NCBI GenBank assembly: GCA_027487845.1
Contig: JAIYCV010000042.1
Location: 496,001 to 560,000 of the forward strand
Direction: 5' to 3'
Length of the DNA: 64,000 nt
DNA from: Flammeovirgaceae bacterium
Lineage (GTDB): Bacteria > Bacteroidota > Bacteroidia > Cytophagales > Cyclobacteriaceae
This document shows, one piece after another, positions 63,175 to 64,000 of this stretch. The translations under genes were made by a program, and so were the position numbers. Each line of letters begins with the position of its first letter. Within the stretch, counting starts at the first letter, position 1. The notes beneath the pieces are model-generated. The model worked only from the letters and a program-made list of their open reading frames with translations, was not told the origin of the DNA and searched no databases.

Positions 63175-64000
63175 TTACTTGCCCATGTATATAGTCAGTA
63201 CTGATATATCGGACGGGTTTACACCGCTTATTCTTGAAGCTTGGCCAATCGTTTCAGGTCTAATTTTTTTCAGTTTTTCGCGACCTTCTGATGAGAGAGC
63301 TTTCACTCGGTCATAGTCGAAATCTGTTTTAATTACATAGTTGGTGAGTGATTCGATTTTTTCTGCCATTTTCTGTTCCCTCTCTATATAGCTTTCGTAT
63401 TTCAAGTGTATTTCAACTTGCTCTTGGATTTCCGTTGGAAAAGCATTTAGAGTTGCATTTAGTGAGGTGTTTAGGTTCTTGAGTTCGGAAAGACCGATTT
63501 CTGGCCTTCTCAATAGTTGAGCAATAGTTTGTGGCTCCCTGATCTCTGAACTATTAATAACTATCAAAGAGGGATTGATACTTTCTGGTGGCACCTTAAT
63601 CTCTTTGGTTTTTTTCAATAGTTGGTCGACAAGGGCTAATTTTTCGTCTAGTTTTTCCAAACGGGAATTATCTGCCAGGCCTATTTCGTGGCCTTTTTTT
63701 GTCAATCGTATGTCGGCATTATCTTGTCTTAGAAGAATGCGATATTCGGCACGTGAAGTGAACATTCTATATGGCTCTTTGGTGCCTTTATTAACTAGGT
63801 CGTCAATTAATACACCGATGTAGGCTTCGGATCTTTTTAGTACAAATTCTGTCTTTCCTGTATTTTTTAAGTGCGCGTTAATGCCAGCTATTAAACCTTG
63901 GCAGGCTGCTTCCTCGTATCCGGTGGTTCCGTTTATCTGACCTGCAAAGTATAAGTTTTCGATTTGTTTGGTTTCTAGTGTGGTTTTTAACTGTGTCGGT
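63175..64000 (-). CDS. mnmG: tRNA uridine-5-carboxymethylaminomethyl modification enzyme MnmG, 5'-truncated by window edge
   Basis: The C-terminal ~275 residues of MnmG (GidA), the FAD protein that with MnmE adds the carboxymethylaminomethyl group to U34 of certain tRNAs. The frame is open to the window edge. Signatures: [60 protein letters not shown] and the C-terminal [20 protein letters not shown]. In many bacteria mnmG is near the replication origin. Confidence 0.95.
   Translation of the reverse strand, partial: PTQLKTTLETKQIENLYFAGQINGTTGYEEAACQGLIAGINAHLKNTGKTEFVLKRSEAYIGVLIDDLVNKGTKEPYRMFTSRAEYRILLRQDNADIRLTKKGHEIGLADNSRLEKLDEKLALVDQLLKKTKEIKVPPESINPSLIVINSSEIREPQTIAQLLRRPEIGLSELKNLNTSLNATLNAFPTEIQEQVEIHLKYESYIEREQKMAEKIESLTNYVIKTDFDYDRVKALSSEGREKLKKIRPETIGQASRISGVNPSDISVLTIYMGK

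Overview
The window looks like chromosome of a member of the Bacteroidota, most likely a Cytophagales-type bacterium. The evidence is the gene families present (formate-dependent PurT, Mqo, DUF2911, DUF3857, YceI, SemiSWEET, 7TM-AraC regulators, 800-residue FtsX/MacB-type permeases, a REP-associated transposase), lipoprotein and secretion signals of Bacteroidota type, and a few promoter-like TAnnTTTG boxes with no obvious Shine-Dalgarno sequences. No rRNA, tRNA or CRISPR array was found.

Layout. 0-3.2 kb: fatty-acid beta-oxidation genes (truncated thiolase, long acyl-CoA dehydrogenase), separated by a small four-helix-bundle gene enclosed in an inverted repeat. 3.2-6.8 kb: a KAP-type NTPase region and a REP-associated tyrosine transposase with four copies of its palindromic repeat and a truncated copy of its own 5' end. 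6.8-18.9 kb: mixed genes, several visibly broken (TPR protein by frameshift, di-haem peroxidase by an in-frame stop, two relics related to genes at 26.4-27.5 kb), plus purT, a large AsmA-like protein and a PQQ-type sugar dehydrogenase. 18.9-24.2 kb: a MarR regulator followed by a run of exported hydrolases (aspartyl protease, two serine beta-lactamase-fold enzymes, S41 peptidase). 24.2-37.3 kb: small membrane proteins, a Crp-type regulator, YdeI, DUF2971 and DUF1801 genes, ABC transporters, mqo, and an arginine-deiminase-like enzyme next to an amino-acid permease.

37.4-42.5 kb holds the most striking element: six tightly overlapping minus-strand genes encoding MazG-like pyrophosphohydrolase, a tandem TIR-like protein, a SLOG-domain protein, a thymine-hypermodification-type (HMUDK/aGPT) protein, a ThsB-like TIR protein and an Nmad2 protein. 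It combines the TIR plus SLOG logic of Thoeris with enzymes linked to nucleotide or DNA-base modification, and I read it as a probable anti-phage or nucleotide-conflict system. TIR enzymes would make a NAD-derived signal, SLOG would sense it, and the MazG/HMUDK/Nmad2 proteins would make, remove or recognise modified nucleotides. That division of labour is inference.

42.5-64 kb: another 7TM-AraC regulator, a Fic protein, an acyltransferase, YceI, DUF2911, a Rieske protein, an M20 amidohydrolase, an overlapping HAD/phosphoribosyltransferase pair, SemiSWEET, a DUF3857 protein, a HAMP-GAF sensor, a TPR protein, an Ig-like lipoprotein, a methyltransferase and the 3' part of mnmG. From about 60.4 kb to the end the plus strand becomes strongly G+T-rich, an abrupt change from the rest of the window.
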